Shown: piece by piece, positions 41,025 to 49,868 of the stretch
Layout: each line of letters opens with the position of its first letter
How positions within the stretch are numbered: the stretch's first letter is position 1
DNA from: Treponema sp.
Lineage (GTDB): Bacteria; Spirochaetota; Spirochaetia; Treponematales; Treponemataceae
DNA: 64,000 nt
Assembly (NCBI GenBank): GCA_022510925.1
Contig: JAFLSO010000004.1
Coordinates: 39,840-103,839 of the forward strand
Direction: 5' to 3'
Translations under genes and position numbers: made by a program
Notes under the pieces: model-generated
What the model was told of the DNA's origin: nothing
Database searches by the model: none
What the model saw: the letters and a program-made list of their open reading frames with translations, nothing else

Positions 41025-42500
41025 TTACGCTATCATGTCCACCTGCAGGTTATCCAGACCGTAGTAGGATGCGACCGTGGAGACATCGCCTGCAGCCTCA
41101 TCAGACGCGGAGCCCGCGTAAGAACCTAACGTTCGGTTTGCCACAAAATCCTCGCTGCTTCTCTGCTGCTCCTGCCGCATGAAGCCGGAACCAGAATTCT
41201 GCGCCAGATTAAGATTCAGCGCCGCATTCTCAAATCCGCTCTGCTGGAACGCCTGCTTAAGAGTGTCCAGATTCTGCCGGAACGCCTCGTAAGCCTCTTT
41301 GCTCGCCACGGTGATTTCGCCGGTAATAACCTTATCGGAAACATGAAGGTTTATCTTAACGTTTCCCAAGGACTCAGGGCGCAAATTCATGTTTATGCTT
41401 CCCTGGTCGTTGTCGCGCAGGACTATGCTGCCCGCCCTCACAAAATCCGGCGCGTGCTCCTGAATCTGCTGGGTGAGCATCTGCTGGAACGTGCTTCCCG
41501 CAGCCCCCGCGCTCTGGTCGTCAAGAGAAAGGATATTCTGTGAGGCCTGCTGGCTAAGGCTCACAGTGACATTAAGGGAGTCATGGCCGTCCGTGCGGAT
41601 AAGGCCAGCATCGTCTATTTTAAAATCATCCGAGTCACTGAAAATGAGGGCCGCAGCGTCACGCACCGATGTCCTCTCGTCTATGACGGTAAGAGCTCCC
41701 AGCTCCTCGGGCCGGGGCCTTCTCTGAAGGCTCTTTCGCGTAAGCTCCGCGCCGGAAAGAAATTCCCCTGCATCCTCCTTTACGTCATTGCGGGAAAGAG
41801 GAGACTCGTCCTCAAGCTGCATCCCGCCCATGGACGCCATTCCAAGGAACGCCTCCGGGTCCTCCACGCTCAGATCCTGCGCGCTAACGAGCAGCCCGCT
41901 TTCCGTGACGGACAAGACGTACTCCTCCGCGTTGTCTATGAGGGAGTCCAGGAAATTCTCATCTCCCGCTCCGCCGGACTTTAAATACATGAACTGCGCG
42001 GGCGTAATGCTCACCTGCGCCTCATCGCTTATTCCGGCGGAGACACCTTTCATGTCATTGATTATTTCTTTCAAAGAGTCCCTGATTCCGCCGCTTATAA
42101 CAGGCCGCTGGGAGATCTCCTGCGGCATCTGGAAGATGTACGGTCCGCTTACGGCATCCGTGTCCTGCCCCGCAGGGCGCTCCTCTTTTTCGGAGGACAC
42201 CCGTTCGCTGGATACGGCCGTCCTTTCATCGACTCTCTCTGCGTCCTGAACATTGTCCTGGGGCGCGTTCTTAGGGATTTTATCTGATTTTTTCTCGCCG
42301 GGTCCGCCTGCTCCGCCGGAGACAGGCTCTTCCTGGACCGAACGGCCCGCGTCTTTTCTGGAGTAGGAGGCCAGAAGACTCTTGAATGAATTCTCCCCGC
42401 CAGATTTATCTGGCTTACCGGCCGACGGCAGGACGGAATTCTTTGTGCCTGAATTCTCCGTGGCCGCAGTGGAAAGAAAACCTACGCTTAAAGACTGCAT
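41025..42500 (-). CDS. fliK: Flagellar hook-length control protein FliK
   Basis: A 491-residue protein exported through the flagellar apparatus to measure hook length and switch export specificity. The C-terminal Flg_hook domain (about 370-450) is recognisable: INMNLRPESLGNVKINLHV, then the helix AYEAFRQNLDTLKQAF and LNLNLAQN. The N-terminal two thirds are low-complexity and rich in Ser, Glu, Asp and Lys, as expected for the ruler part. The ATG at 42500 has an ideal GGAGGTG site, whereas the upstream frame extension to 42665 overlaps flbB and is rejected. A CCTAACGTTCGG palindrome lies in its 3' part (41125-41136). Confidence 0.93.
   Translation of the reverse strand: MQSLSVGFLSTAATENSGTKNSVLPSAGKPDKSGGENSFKSLLASYSRKDAGRSVQEEPVSGGAGGPGEKKSDKIPKNAPQDNVQDAERVDERTAVSSERVSSEKEERPAGQDTDAVSGPYIFQMPQEISQRPVISGGIRDSLKEIINDMKGVSAGISDEAQVSITPAQFMYLKSGGAGDENFLDSLIDNAEEYVLSVTESGLLVSAQDLSVEDPEAFLGMASMGGMQLEDESPLSRNDVKEDAGEFLSGAELTRKSLQRRPRPEELGALTVIDERTSVRDAAALIFSDSDDFKIDDAGLIRTDGHDSLNVTVSLSQQASQNILSLDDQSAGAAGSTFQQMLTQQIQEHAPDFVRAGSIVLRDNDQGSINMNLRPESLGNVKINLHVSDKVITGEITVASKEAYEAFRQNLDTLKQAFQQSGFENAALNLNLAQNSGSGFMRQEQQRSSEDFVANRTLGSYAGSASDEAAGDVSTVASYYGLDNLQVDMIA
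41125..41136. repeat. Dispersed palindrome CCTAACGTTCGG
   Basis: A near-palindromic 12-mer inside fliK of the CCKAACGTTMGG type, found again at 51859, 52179, 52283, 52317 and 54958. See the finding on this motif. Confidence 0.4.
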
Positions 42501-42537
42501 GAACGCACCTCCGGTAAAACACCGAGGCGCGCCGCTT

Positions 42538-43167
42538 TCAGTCCAAGGAAAGGGGCTTGTTGGCCATTTTACGCTGCAGTTCCGCGGCGCGGGCTGCGGG
42601 CATAAGAGAAAGCCAGTACGCACCCATGGATGAGCCTCCCGAAGCCTTGGCATCCTCCTCCGCACGGCGGAGAACGTCTATCACGTCCTGGTCGTTCATT
42701 TCGTTCAAGATAGCGACGGCACGGGCAGGCTGCATACCGTTAAGGTTCCGCACGATTTGCTCGATGTTCCTATCTCTATCATCGTATTGTTTCACACGAT
42801 TATTAAATGTTTTTTCGCGCTCATTCTGGGCCGTCTCCCTGTCCTGGAGCTCCTGGGCCACAAGCGCGTTGTTCTCCTCCTGCACGCGTATGTCCTCCTC
42901 GCGCTTGTCAAGCTCCTCCACACGGATGTTCAGGGACTCCAGGCGCTTGGCGAAACGGTCATTGTCCAGGTCCGCCATGACAAAATCCTTGGCGGTGGCG
43001 CTTGTGGATGTCTGCGGCTGAAGGTGGAGCAGCCTGTAAACCGGAGCGAACATGCTCTTGGCCTGTATGACGCCCAGAAAGTCGAACCACAGAAGCCCGA
43101 ACAGGACCAGTATTATTATGAGGAGAAGAAGCAGAAGCGACTTACCGAAATTTCTCGCGCGAGCCAT
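42538..43167 (-). CDS. flbB: Periplasmic flagellar collar protein FlbB
   Basis: A 209-residue protein anchored by one N-terminal span (about 10-32, rich in Leu and Ile). A coiled coil follows (about 65-135, heptad-like Glu/Lys/Arg/Leu), then a C-terminal globular part (about 135-200, VRNLNGMQPARAVAILNEMN) related to the MgtE N-terminal domain. FlbB forms the base of the collar, the spirochaete-specific ring around the periplasmic motor, and recruits further collar proteins and stators. It opens the flbB-fliK-flgD-flgE operon. It has no Shine-Dalgarno site; a leaderless-type promoter ends six bases upstream, inside the end of the hexokinase gene's flank. Confidence 0.92.
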   Translation of the reverse strand: MARARNFGKSLLLLLLIIILVLFGLLWFDFLGVIQAKSMFAPVYRLLHLQPQTSTSATAKDFVMADLDNDRFAKRLESLNIRVEELDKREEDIRVQEENNALVAQELQDRETAQNEREKTFNNRVKQYDDRDRNIEQIVRNLNGMQPARAVAILNEMNDQDVIDVLRRAEEDAKASGGSSMGAYWLSLMPAARAAELQRKMANKPLSLD

Positions 43168-43173
43168 GGAACC

Positions 43174-43202
43174 AGTCTACACCTTTTTAAGCGTTATTTC
43201 AA
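43174..43202 (-). promoter_or_regulatory. Leaderless-type promoter of the flbB-fliK-flgD-flgE operon
   Basis: Minus strand: -35 TTGAAA (43202-43197), 17-base spacer, -10 TAGACT (43179-43174), GGTTCC, then ATG at 43167. A sigma-70-type start for a flagellar operon, in contrast to the sigma-28-like site at flgF. Confidence 0.7.
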
Positions 43203-43207
43203 CCATT

Positions 43208-44494
43208 CTAGCAGGAGGCACCCGCTATGGCGGAGCCCAGCGTTATCCCGTTGTCCGCGCCGGTCACGGCGTAATGGAGCCCGCGCGGTGACAGATACGC
43301 GTCAGCATAGGACTCCACCCTCTCCTTCATGCGGTACGTCTTGTAGAACGTGGTGCCGTCACAGAAAAGGCATACCGGGCGACAGGGGTCGTCTCCCCTG
43401 CGGCTTTTAACCACACATGCGCAGAGTATTCCGGCGGCTATGCTCGCTGCCCTGTCCATGAAGGCGTCCATGAGCTCGAAAAGCCTGGTGCGGTCCAAGT
43501 CCGTGCCCTTTTTCGCGGCAATGCACAGAGCCCCTCGGTCCCCGTATGGCGCGTGCAGGAAACTGTCAGCGTCTATAAGGGAAAGGCTCTGTATGCCTGA
43601 GATCTCGCCTGAGAATTCCGGGGAGAACAGCCCCTCCGCTGCGGCGCGCCTCAGCGCCTCCAGAATGAGCGGTCCCAGATAGGCGCCTGAGCACATCTTC
43701 TCGGTGAGGGAGCTTCCGGGAACGGCGCTTTTTCTGTCCATGTCCACGTCAAAGTCGGAGCGGGCTATGTGGCCGAATTTCCCGCTCTCGCAGACAATAA
43801 TCTGCTCTGCGAAATCAGCGTAATCCGGGCAGGGCGGCTGTATGTACGCGGCGTTCATCCCCGTGCCCAGTATGAAGCCCACGTATGAGCCGTACCGCAC
43901 GCCTGAGGGCACGTCTGCGGCCCCCGCAAGAAGAGCCGCCACTGTGTCGTTAAGCATCGCCACCTTTATGCCGCTGTCCCAGCCATGCTCAATGAGCGCG
44001 GACCTAAGCTCCCTGCCTATGCTGCATCCCGCTACCTCGGGGGCCTTGACCTCCTTGGAGAACCCCAGAAGAACTCCGTCGCCGTCCTCCGTAATGCGCA
44101 TGGGATACGAGAAGCAGAAACCTATGCTGGATGACATGCCCTTAAGATGCTCCAGGTTCGCGGCCAGGGCGTCAAAAAAATCCCTGCGGCTCAGCTCCCG
44201 CTCGACACCGGGCATCCTGGTCTTCTCCAGGCCGCTAATCTCGGGGACACCCTGCCCGTCAAAGCGCACAAGGCACGAGCGGAAATTCGTCCCGCCGGCG
44301 TCCACCGCTATCACCGATTTTCCCGCCACGGACCCTGACGGCGGCATGGAATAGGTGCGGATCATGTCCTGCGTGGCATCGCGTCCGCACAATCCCTCGT
44401 GCATGTCGAACAGGATGGAATCCACCAGACCGCTCACATCGTGGCTGAGAGTGAAATTATGACGGCCTAGGAACGCCTGAACTGAAACATCCAT
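43208..44494 (-). CDS. Hexokinase of the eukaryote-like family
   Basis: A 428-residue ATP-dependent sugar kinase that phosphorylates glucose or related hexoses for glycolysis. The phosphate-binding motif IAVDAGGTNFRSCLV (about 62-76) and the sugar-binding region IGFCFSYPMRI with LNDTVAALLAG (about 188-198) match the hexokinase family found in eukaryotes and treponemes rather than the E. coli glucokinase or ROK families. The second nucleotide-binding motif is YVGFILGTGMNAAY (about 211-224). The adenosine loop VCLFCDGTTFYKTY is near the C-terminus. AGGAG lies upstream of the ATG; the promoter is at 44524-44551. It is divergent from pcrA. Confidence 0.92.
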   Translation of the reverse strand: MDVSVQAFLGRHNFTLSHDVSGLVDSILFDMHEGLCGRDATQDMIRTYSMPPSGSVAGKSVIAVDAGGTNFRSCLVRFDGQGVPEISGLEKTRMPGVERELSRRDFFDALAANLEHLKGMSSSIGFCFSYPMRITEDGDGVLLGFSKEVKAPEVAGCSIGRELRSALIEHGWDSGIKVAMLNDTVAALLAGAADVPSGVRYGSYVGFILGTGMNAAYIQPPCPDYADFAEQIIVCESGKFGHIARSDFDVDMDRKSAVPGSSLTEKMCSGAYLGPLILEALRRAAAEGLFSPEFSGEISGIQSLSLIDADSFLHAPYGDRGALCIAAKKGTDLDRTRLFELMDAFMDRAASIAAGILCACVVKSRRGDDPCRPVCLFCDGTTFYKTYRMKERVESYADAYLSPRGLHYAVTGADNGITLGSAIAGASC

Positions 44495-44523
44495 TTACAA
44501 AACTCCTAACAAGACTTTCGCTA

Positions 44524-44551
44524 ATTTTACCACAAAAGAGCAAAAAAACAA
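44524..44551 (-). promoter_or_regulatory. Promoter of hexokinase
   Basis: Minus strand: -35 TTGTTT (44551-44546), 16-base spacer, -10 TAAAAT (44529-44524). A leader of about 24 bases with AGGAG precedes the ATG at 44494. Confidence 0.6.
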
Positions 44552-44585
44552 GGCGGAATTTTACGGAATCAGGTCAGCGCACTCT

Positions 44586-44614
44586 TTGACACAAAGGCCC
44601 TTAGCCTGTACAAT
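44586..44614 (+). promoter_or_regulatory. Near-leaderless promoter of pcrA
   Basis: -35 TTGACA (44586-44591, perfect), 17-base spacer, -10 TACAAT (44609-44614), nine bases, then ATG at 44624. The mRNA should carry at most two or three bases before the ATG, too short for a ribosome site. Confidence 0.75.
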
Positions 44615-44623
44615 CGCAGGACC

Positions 44624-46657
44624 ATGTCTTTGGAAGAGAGCCTTAAGGATAAGCTTAACCCCGAGCAGTACCGCGCCGTAACCACCACGGAGGGCGCCAT
44701 ACTGATTATAGCGGGCGCCGGCAGCGGTAAGACCCGCGTCATAACATACAGAATCGCGAACATGCTTGAGAAAGGAATCCCCCAGAGCGCCATACTCGCG
44801 CTCACGTTCACGAACAAAGCCGCCAAAGAGATGGCGGACCGCATAAAGAGCCTTACAGCCAGGAAGCTTCCCAGCCTGACCATAAGCACGTTCCATGCGT
44901 TCGGGGTACGCGTGCTGCGGCAGGACATAGAGAGGCTTGGATGGAGGCAGAATTTCTCAATCTACGACGAGACGGACCGCAACGCGCTCATAAAAGAGTG
45001 CGGGAGGGAGATTGGATTCTCGTCAGAGTCCATGGACATTTATGCCACCGGGGTGCTTTTCAGCGACATAAAGACTGGGCGCAAGAGCTGGAGCGGAGAG
45101 AACAGGATGTACGAGCCCCTGTACCAGAGCTACCAGGAGGGGCTCAGGCTGTACAACGCCGTGGATTTCGATGACCTTATAACGCTTCCCATAAGGCTTT
45201 TCCGCGAGAACCCTGATGTACTCGCGCGCTACAGGGAGCGTTTCCGCTACATAATGGTGGACGAATTCCAGGACACAAGCCACCAGCAGTACGAGATGAT
45301 GAGGCTGCTCTCAGGCAGGAACGTGGCCGTGGTGGGCGACGATGACCAGAGCATATACAGTTGGCGCGGCGCGGACTATCAGAACATAGTGAATTTCGAG
45401 CATGACTTTCCCGACGTGCAGGAGATTCGCCTGGAGCAGAACTACCGCTCCACGGGAACCATACTGGCCGCGGCGAACGGGGTCATCAGGCACAACACTA
45501 ACCGCAAGGACAAATCGCTCTGGAGCGGGAAAGGGAGCGGAAAGCCCATAGAGATATACATGCCGGAGAACGAGGCGGCGGAGGCGGATTTCATCGCGGA
45601 GAGCATACAGGGAATCGCCATGGAGGAGAAGAGAACGTACTCTGAATTCGGGGTGCTGATAAGGTCGAACTCGCAGAGCCGCGCCATAGAGGAGGCGTTT
45701 TTGCAGGCGAACATTCCGTACACCATGAGCGGGGGCACAAGCTTTTTCGAGCGAAAAGAAATCAAGGACATAATAAGCTACCTGCGCGTCATAGCGAACC
45801 AGGACGATGACATAAACCTGCTGCGTATAATAAACACCCCGAGGCGCGGCATAGGGCGCACCACCATAGAGGCGCTGAATTCCGTGGCCAAGGAACTGGG
45901 CGTGTCGTTGTGGGAGTCCATAAAAGCCGTGCTGGGCGCGGATGCGGAGGAGTCGCCCGTCAGCGAAAAAACACGCGCGGACCTGGAGGCTTTCGTCTCC
46001 ATAATCGAGGGGAACAGGAGTATGCTCGGCGGGAAGGGTCTGGGAAAGAAAGTGCACGCGCTGGTGGAGCAGATAAATTACTTCGACTATCTTATAGGCG
46101 AATTCCCCAAGAGCGAGAAATCCGCGCGCTTCAAGTACATGAACATAGAGAGCCTTGTAAAAAGCATAGAGCTGTGGGAGTCGAACCCCGAGAACGAGGA
46201 CACGAGCCTTTTCGCGTATCTTAACCGCATAACTCTGCTGAGCCGCGAGGACATGGACGACCAGCAGGACAACGGAAAAGTGAACCTTATGACAGTGCAC
46301 GCCTCCAAGGGATTGGAATTCCCCGTGGTGTTCATAGCTGGAGCGGAGGAAGGGCTCATGCCGCACGCGCGCGCGGTGGAGGAAGGCGGGGACGATGCCG
46401 TGGAGGAGGAGCGGAGACTTTTCTATGTGGCCGTAACGCGCGCGCAGAACAGGCTTCTCATATCCAGCTGCCGCCACCGCCACAACCGCAGGACCACAGG
46501 CAGCGCAGAGTGCGAGCCTAGCCGTTTTCTGGACGAAATCCCCGGAAACCTGGTGGAATACCACGAGCCTGCCAAGGAGGTGGACGCCGAGGACGCGCAC
46601 GCTCTTCTCCAGAACATGCTTAAGAACATGGCAAGGCCGCGCGTGCCTAAGATTTAG
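44624..46657 (+). CDS. pcrA: UvrD/PcrA-type DNA helicase
   Basis: A 677-residue superfamily 1A 3'-to-5' DNA helicase used in repair and in clearing replication conflicts. Motifs in order: Q motif LNPEQYRAVTT, Walker A IAGAGSGKTRVI (about 29-40), TFTNKAA (motif Ia), VDEFQDT (motif II, about 212-218), VGDDDQSIYSWRGAD (motif III, about 239-253), LEQNYRS (motif IV), VHASKGLEFPVVFIAG (motif V, about 560-575) and EERRLFYVAVTRAQ (motif VI). The C-terminal tail is short compared with Rep, UvrD and PcrA (about 720), so the end that binds RNA polymerase or MutL may be reduced. A terminator follows. Confidence 0.95.
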   Translation: MSLEESLKDKLNPEQYRAVTTTEGAILIIAGAGSGKTRVITYRIANMLEKGIPQSAILALTFTNKAAKEMADRIKSLTARKLPSLTISTFHAFGVRVLRQDIERLGWRQNFSIYDETDRNALIKECGREIGFSSESMDIYATGVLFSDIKTGRKSWSGENRMYEPLYQSYQEGLRLYNAVDFDDLITLPIRLFRENPDVLARYRERFRYIMVDEFQDTSHQQYEMMRLLSGRNVAVVGDDDQSIYSWRGADYQNIVNFEHDFPDVQEIRLEQNYRSTGTILAAANGVIRHNTNRKDKSLWSGKGSGKPIEIYMPENEAAEADFIAESIQGIAMEEKRTYSEFGVLIRSNSQSRAIEEAFLQANIPYTMSGGTSFFERKEIKDIISYLRVIANQDDDINLLRIINTPRRGIGRTTIEALNSVAKELGVSLWESIKAVLGADAEESPVSEKTRADLEAFVSIIEGNRSMLGGKGLGKKVHALVEQINYFDYLIGEFPKSEKSARFKYMNIESLVKSIELWESNPENEDTSLFAYLNRITLLSREDMDDQQDNGKVNLMTVHASKGLEFPVVFIAGAEEGLMPHARAVEEGGDDAVEEERRLFYVAVTRAQNRLLISSCRHRHNRRTTGSAECEPSRFLDEIPGNLVEYHEPAKEVDAEDAHALLQNMLKNMARPRVPKI

Positions 46658-46667
46658 AGCCCCATGC

Positions 46668-46700
46668 CCGCCTGATGCAAGTGACAGCACGGCGGTTTTT
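46668..46700 (+). terminator. Probable terminator after pcrA
   Basis: CCGCC / GGCGG stem (46668-46672 with 46691-46695) with an 18-base loop and five T residues immediately after. The short stem and large loop make it only moderately convincing. Confidence 0.5.
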
Positions 46701-46701
46701 A

Positions 46702-46730
46702 TGGACTAGGGATTTTTTTTATGCTATAAT
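46702..46730 (+). promoter_or_regulatory. Promoter of the lipoprotein gene at 46751
   Basis: -35 TGGACT (46702-46707, moderate), 17-base spacer, -10 TATAAT (46725-46730). The leader of about 14 bases carries GTGGAG six bases before a GTG start. Confidence 0.6.
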
Positions 46731-46750
46731 CTTGCGAAGTGGAGTTCACG

Positions 46751-47317
46751 GTGAAAAGACTTTTTATGCGCGGTCCTCTCATTATCGCATTGGCATCCCT
46801 CTCTCTTACAGGCTGCATGTCCTCCAGGATAACGCTGCCTGAGGAGCCGGAGGAGGAGCGAGTGCAGTCAGAGGAGCCTCCCGCGCGAATCACGACCATA
46901 CCTGTAATAGAATACGAGGATCCGGGAATAAAATACGAATTCGAGAACATGCTGCTGCATCATTTCATAGTGATGCAGGACAACACGGCCAGCGGACGGT
47001 TCGCGGCTAAGCTTCTGGACGAGAGCTCCACGGCGCAGCTTAAGGTAAAGTTTCCCGCGGGCACATACGAGTGCCTTGTCTCCGAGAAAGCGCATGACAC
47101 GGACCATTCCGCATTCTACGTCTATGTGGACGGCATTCCGTACCGCGTGTATCCCTCAAACCCACCGCTGGGCTCATGGGAGCTTACCACAAGGGCGCCT
47201 GTTTATTTTACGATTGACGAGCCCCGCACCATACTTGTGACAGTGCAGGCGAATTCCGAGAAAAGGCTGGGCAACACGCAGATGATGCTGGACTTCATAC
47301 AGTTCGTGAGAAGATAG
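46751..47317 (+). CDS. Small predicted lipoprotein
   Basis: A 188-residue protein beginning at GTG with GGAG six bases upstream; in-frame GTG 46739 and ATG 46766 are alternatives. A signal peptide with lipobox LSLTGC (Cys22 from this start) is followed by a Glu/Pro-rich tether (about 30-50). The mature domain (about 60-188) is beta-rich, with a carbohydrate-binding-like sandwich pattern: VKFPAGTYECLVSEKAHDT, then FYVYVDGIPYRVYPSNPP, and a final strand MLDFIQFVRR. This might be a CBM-like or envelope-binding fold, but no family is certain. It faces the convergent gene ending at 47481. Confidence 0.82.
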   Translation: MKRLFMRGPLIIALASLSLTGCMSSRITLPEEPEEERVQSEEPPARITTIPVIEYEDPGIKYEFENMLLHHFIVMQDNTASGRFAAKLLDESSTAQLKVKFPAGTYECLVSEKAHDTDHSAFYVYVDGIPYRVYPSNPPLGSWELTTRAPVYFTIDEPRTILVTVQANSEKRLGNTQMMLDFIQFVRR

Positions 47318-47480
47318 CGCGACCTACGCCCGATTGGAGGGGCGAGCGCAGCGAGTTGCGGAGCAATGGAGTTTACGGAACCCCGGAAAGCGGGGAGTCA
47401 GAGAGAATGTCTGTTCGGCGCGGGAGATTTCATGTACAGGCCTATGATTCCGTGCATAAATTTAAAATAAAAATCATGCG
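47318..47480. other. Intergenic spacer with a CCCCGC hairpin
   Basis: A 163-base spacer between convergent genes. It contains GGGGCGAGCGCAGCGAG and a stem CCCC / GGGG around GGAAAGC (47381-47395). No T-run follows on either strand, so it is not a standard terminator. No gene is seen. Confidence 0.4.
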
Positions 47481-48656
47481 CTATTTTCCCAGGTCCAGCA
47501 CGCGGCGGTCGTATGACTGCGGTGGATCCTCAATGATGCTCCAGTCAAAGTCAAGTATTCCGTGGGGCGGGAACGGGCTTTGCGGGGAAGGCTTTCTTCT
47601 GGCGTTACCCTCCTCCACAAGCTCCTCCAGCGTCCTGGTGCCGTCAGTGAGCGTAAGATACGGCTCGCCGAACGCGCAGATTGTTGACGTGCGCACTGTG
47701 TAGGTCACGGCGTTTCCTTCCGGGTCAACCCCGTTTTTCTGAACAAGTATGGTGTTACGCGTGCTCGGGCCGGGGAGCTCGGAGCCGCGCTCTATGTTAC
47801 GTATGCGCAGGCTTCTTCCGTTCACGCATGTGTATGTCTGGCCGTTGCAGATAAGGTGCTTGGGGACCTCGTAAACGGCGTCCCCGTCGGTGAAGAACGC
47901 GCTCACGCCCGGGGTGTACTCCATGTCCGTGCGCCAGTAACGCACATGGTACACGGCAGAGTCCGTCACGTAGAACGAGAGCAGGTCTTTCCTGTTGTGC
48001 ACGGGGCTTATCAGGGTTCCGTTCGCCGCCGGGAGCCCCTGCCAGAATCCGGCCATCAGATTCCCGGACTGCACCGTGGTGCCGTTAAGCACGGCGTAGG
48101 ACGGACCGGAGTCGCTGTCCTCCTCCTTGAGCGTGAAATCCAGATACAAGGACGAGCCTATGACCGCTATGGGGATGTGATATGTCTCCTTGAGTCCCGG
48201 GAACTTTACCTGCATATCCCACGCACCGCTCGGCGCGTCCTGCGCATAAATCACATCGCCGTCAGGCTGTGTGACGCCGGTGCCAGTGAAAAGCTCGTCG
48301 GTCAGCGGGACATAGCGCACGGAAAGCTCCTGCGCGGGTGAAGCGGCGGTGGCATCGTTAGCGGCGCGAGGGCTCCTCTCCGTGAGCGCGGCGCTCTCCG
48401 CGGCACGGTCGTTGTACCAGCCGTAATAGAGCCTCAGGACCACCTGAGGTATGTCACTGAATACCACGTAGCGCCCGCCGTTGTGCCATATGCCCTCAAG
48501 AAGCGCGGGCACCTCATCCTCCCGGGAGGCCTCAATGACGCCGCTGTCCAGGTTCTGAGTCATGGCGGACTGCGCAAAAAGCGATGACGTGAGCAGAGCG
48601 CCCGCGGCAAAAAACAGTGAGGCTTTGGGACCGATTTTTTTTATGCCACCAGACAT
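47481..48656 (-). CDS. Predicted exported protein of unknown function
   Basis: A 391-residue protein with a signal peptide (about 12-30, cleavage likely after SLFAQ). The mature protein has two similar-looking halves. In the first, an opening lobe GIWHNGGRYVVFSDIPQVVL describes a short beta meander; in the second, a parallel segment DLLSFYVTDSAVYHVRYWR resembles it, so an internal duplication is possible. I do not recognise a family. A GATAAT box ends six bases before the ATG, with TTGTCT 17 bases further up, inside the end of thiI, so it may be transcribed separately from thiI. Periplasmic location is expected. Confidence 0.8.
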   Translation of the reverse strand: MSGGIKKIGPKASLFFAAGALLTSSLFAQSAMTQNLDSGVIEASREDEVPALLEGIWHNGGRYVVFSDIPQVVLRLYYGWYNDRAAESAALTERSPRAANDATAASPAQELSVRYVPLTDELFTGTGVTQPDGDVIYAQDAPSGAWDMQVKFPGLKETYHIPIAVIGSSLYLDFTLKEEDSDSGPSYAVLNGTTVQSGNLMAGFWQGLPAANGTLISPVHNRKDLLSFYVTDSAVYHVRYWRTDMEYTPGVSAFFTDGDAVYEVPKHLICNGQTYTCVNGRSLRIRNIERGSELPGPSTRNTILVQKNGVDPEGNAVTYTVRTSTICAFGEPYLTLTDGTRTLEELVEEGNARRKPSPQSPFPPHGILDFDWSIIEDPPQSYDRRVLDLGK

Positions 48657-48662
48657 ACAAGG

Positions 48663-48691
48663 ATTATCGGCCGTTTTCAGAGTTTAGACAA
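48663..48691 (-). promoter_or_regulatory. Leaderless-type promoter of the exported-protein gene at 48656
   Basis: Minus strand: -35 TTGTCT (48691-48686), 17-base spacer, -10 GATAAT (48668-48663), CCTTGT, then ATG at 48656. The -35 lies within the last codons of thiI. Confidence 0.6.
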
Positions 48692-49867
48692 CGTGTCGCG
48701 TAAAGAAAAGCGCTTTATCTTGCGCCGCTCGAACGCTTCCCTGACCAGCGCGTCTATCTGCAGAGAGCCGTAAATGGACATGGCATCCTCACGGCCCGCC
48801 CTGAGAACCGGATGACGCGGGCTGAAAAGCACGCAGCAGTCCTCGTACGGAAGGATTGATATGGGATAGGTTCCTATCCGGACCGCCGTGTCTATTATCT
48901 CCTCCTTGTCCATCCCCAGAAGCGGGCGAAAAAGCGGCCTGTCTGCGAAACTCTCCGTCACGGACAGATTCTCCACGGTCTGGCTCGCCACCTGCGCAAG
49001 GCTTTCCCCTGTTATGATGCAGTCGGCCTTTATGTGCTCGCAGAGCATGTTCGCGGCGCTCATCATGCACAGGCGCAGCATGAGCGTAGTCCAGGCGGGA
49101 GGAGACTTCTTTTTTATGGCCATCTGCACGTCGGTGAAAGGAATTATATTAAGATGTGTCACAATCCCGTAGTCACCCAGGACGCGCGCAAGATCCTCCA
49201 CTTTCTGCCGGGCCTCGTCGCCGGTGTACGGATACGAATGGAAGTAAGCGCACTCCACCTGCATCCCGCGCCTCATCATCCTGTAGCCTGCCACAGGGCT
49301 GTCAAGGCCTCCGCTAAGAAGAAGAAGCCCCTTTCCGCTCACGCCCACAGGAAGCCCCCTGCATGTCCTCCGGCTGTCGGAATAAACGTAGCATTTGTCC
49401 CGCACCTCCACAGAGATAATCACGTCGGGCCTGTGCACATCCACTTTAAGCGCGCCGGAATCAAACAGCCTTCCCGCCGCCTGCCTGCATATCTCATAGG
49501 AATTGAGGGGAAAGCTTTTGTCCTCGCGCCTGGCGTCTATTTTAAAAGTGACGGCCCCCTGCTCTTTGGCCCGCAGGCCTAAATCCGTGACCGCCTCCGT
49601 TATTGAATCCATGTCCTTGGGCACGGCCCGGACTTTCGCCCAGCCCGTTATTCCGGTAAGGTGATCAAGGGCGTACTCCGCGCGCGCACATGCGTCCTCG
49701 CCGCACTCCACGTAAAGACGCCCGCTCTGTGTCCAGACGCGGCATTCCTCCCCGCCCAGCGCGCTTCTGATGTTCCTAACAAGCTGCTTCTCGAACATGT
49801 GCATGTTCGAGCCTTTGAGTGTGAGTTCCCCTACCTTGCCAAGATACGTATGAATGTTCCCTGTCAT
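48677..49867 (-). CDS. thiI: tRNA 4-thiouridine synthase ThiI
   Basis: Makes 4-thiouridine at position 8 of tRNA, and may supply sulfur for thiamine synthesis. The 396-residue protein has an N-terminal ferredoxin-like/THUMP part (about 1-165) and the PP-loop ATP-pyrophosphatase core with LLSGGLDSPVAGYRMMRRG (about 178-196). The cysteine-bearing loop EDCCVLFSPRHPVLR is near residue 345. There is no C-terminal rhodanese domain, so sulfur delivery must use a separate route. The start at 49867 is chosen because the preceding gene's stop lies one base upstream (TGA-T-ATG), indicating translational coupling; the longer frame to 50026 lies inside that gene. Confidence 0.94.
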   Translation of the reverse strand: MTGNIHTYLGKVGELTLKGSNMHMFEKQLVRNIRSALGGEECRVWTQSGRLYVECGEDACARAEYALDHLTGITGWAKVRAVPKDMDSITEAVTDLGLRAKEQGAVTFKIDARREDKSFPLNSYEICRQAAGRLFDSGALKVDVHRPDVIISVEVRDKCYVYSDSRRTCRGLPVGVSGKGLLLLSGGLDSPVAGYRMMRRGMQVECAYFHSYPYTGDEARQKVEDLARVLGDYGIVTHLNIIPFTDVQMAIKKKSPPAWTTLMLRLCMMSAANMLCEHIKADCIITGESLAQVASQTVENLSVTESFADRPLFRPLLGMDKEEIIDTAVRIGTYPISILPYEDCCVLFSPRHPVLRAGREDAMSIYGSLQIDALVREAFERRKIKRFSLRDTLSKL

Positions 49868-49868
49868 A

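Noticed and set aside
45311-46690. A 459-codon open frame on the strand opposite pcrA
   Set aside because: It lies entirely antisense to a helicase with all motifs intact, has a biased composition (rich in His, Arg, Val and Leu) and no domain or ribosome site. Long antisense frames are expected when the coding strand avoids the relevant triplets.
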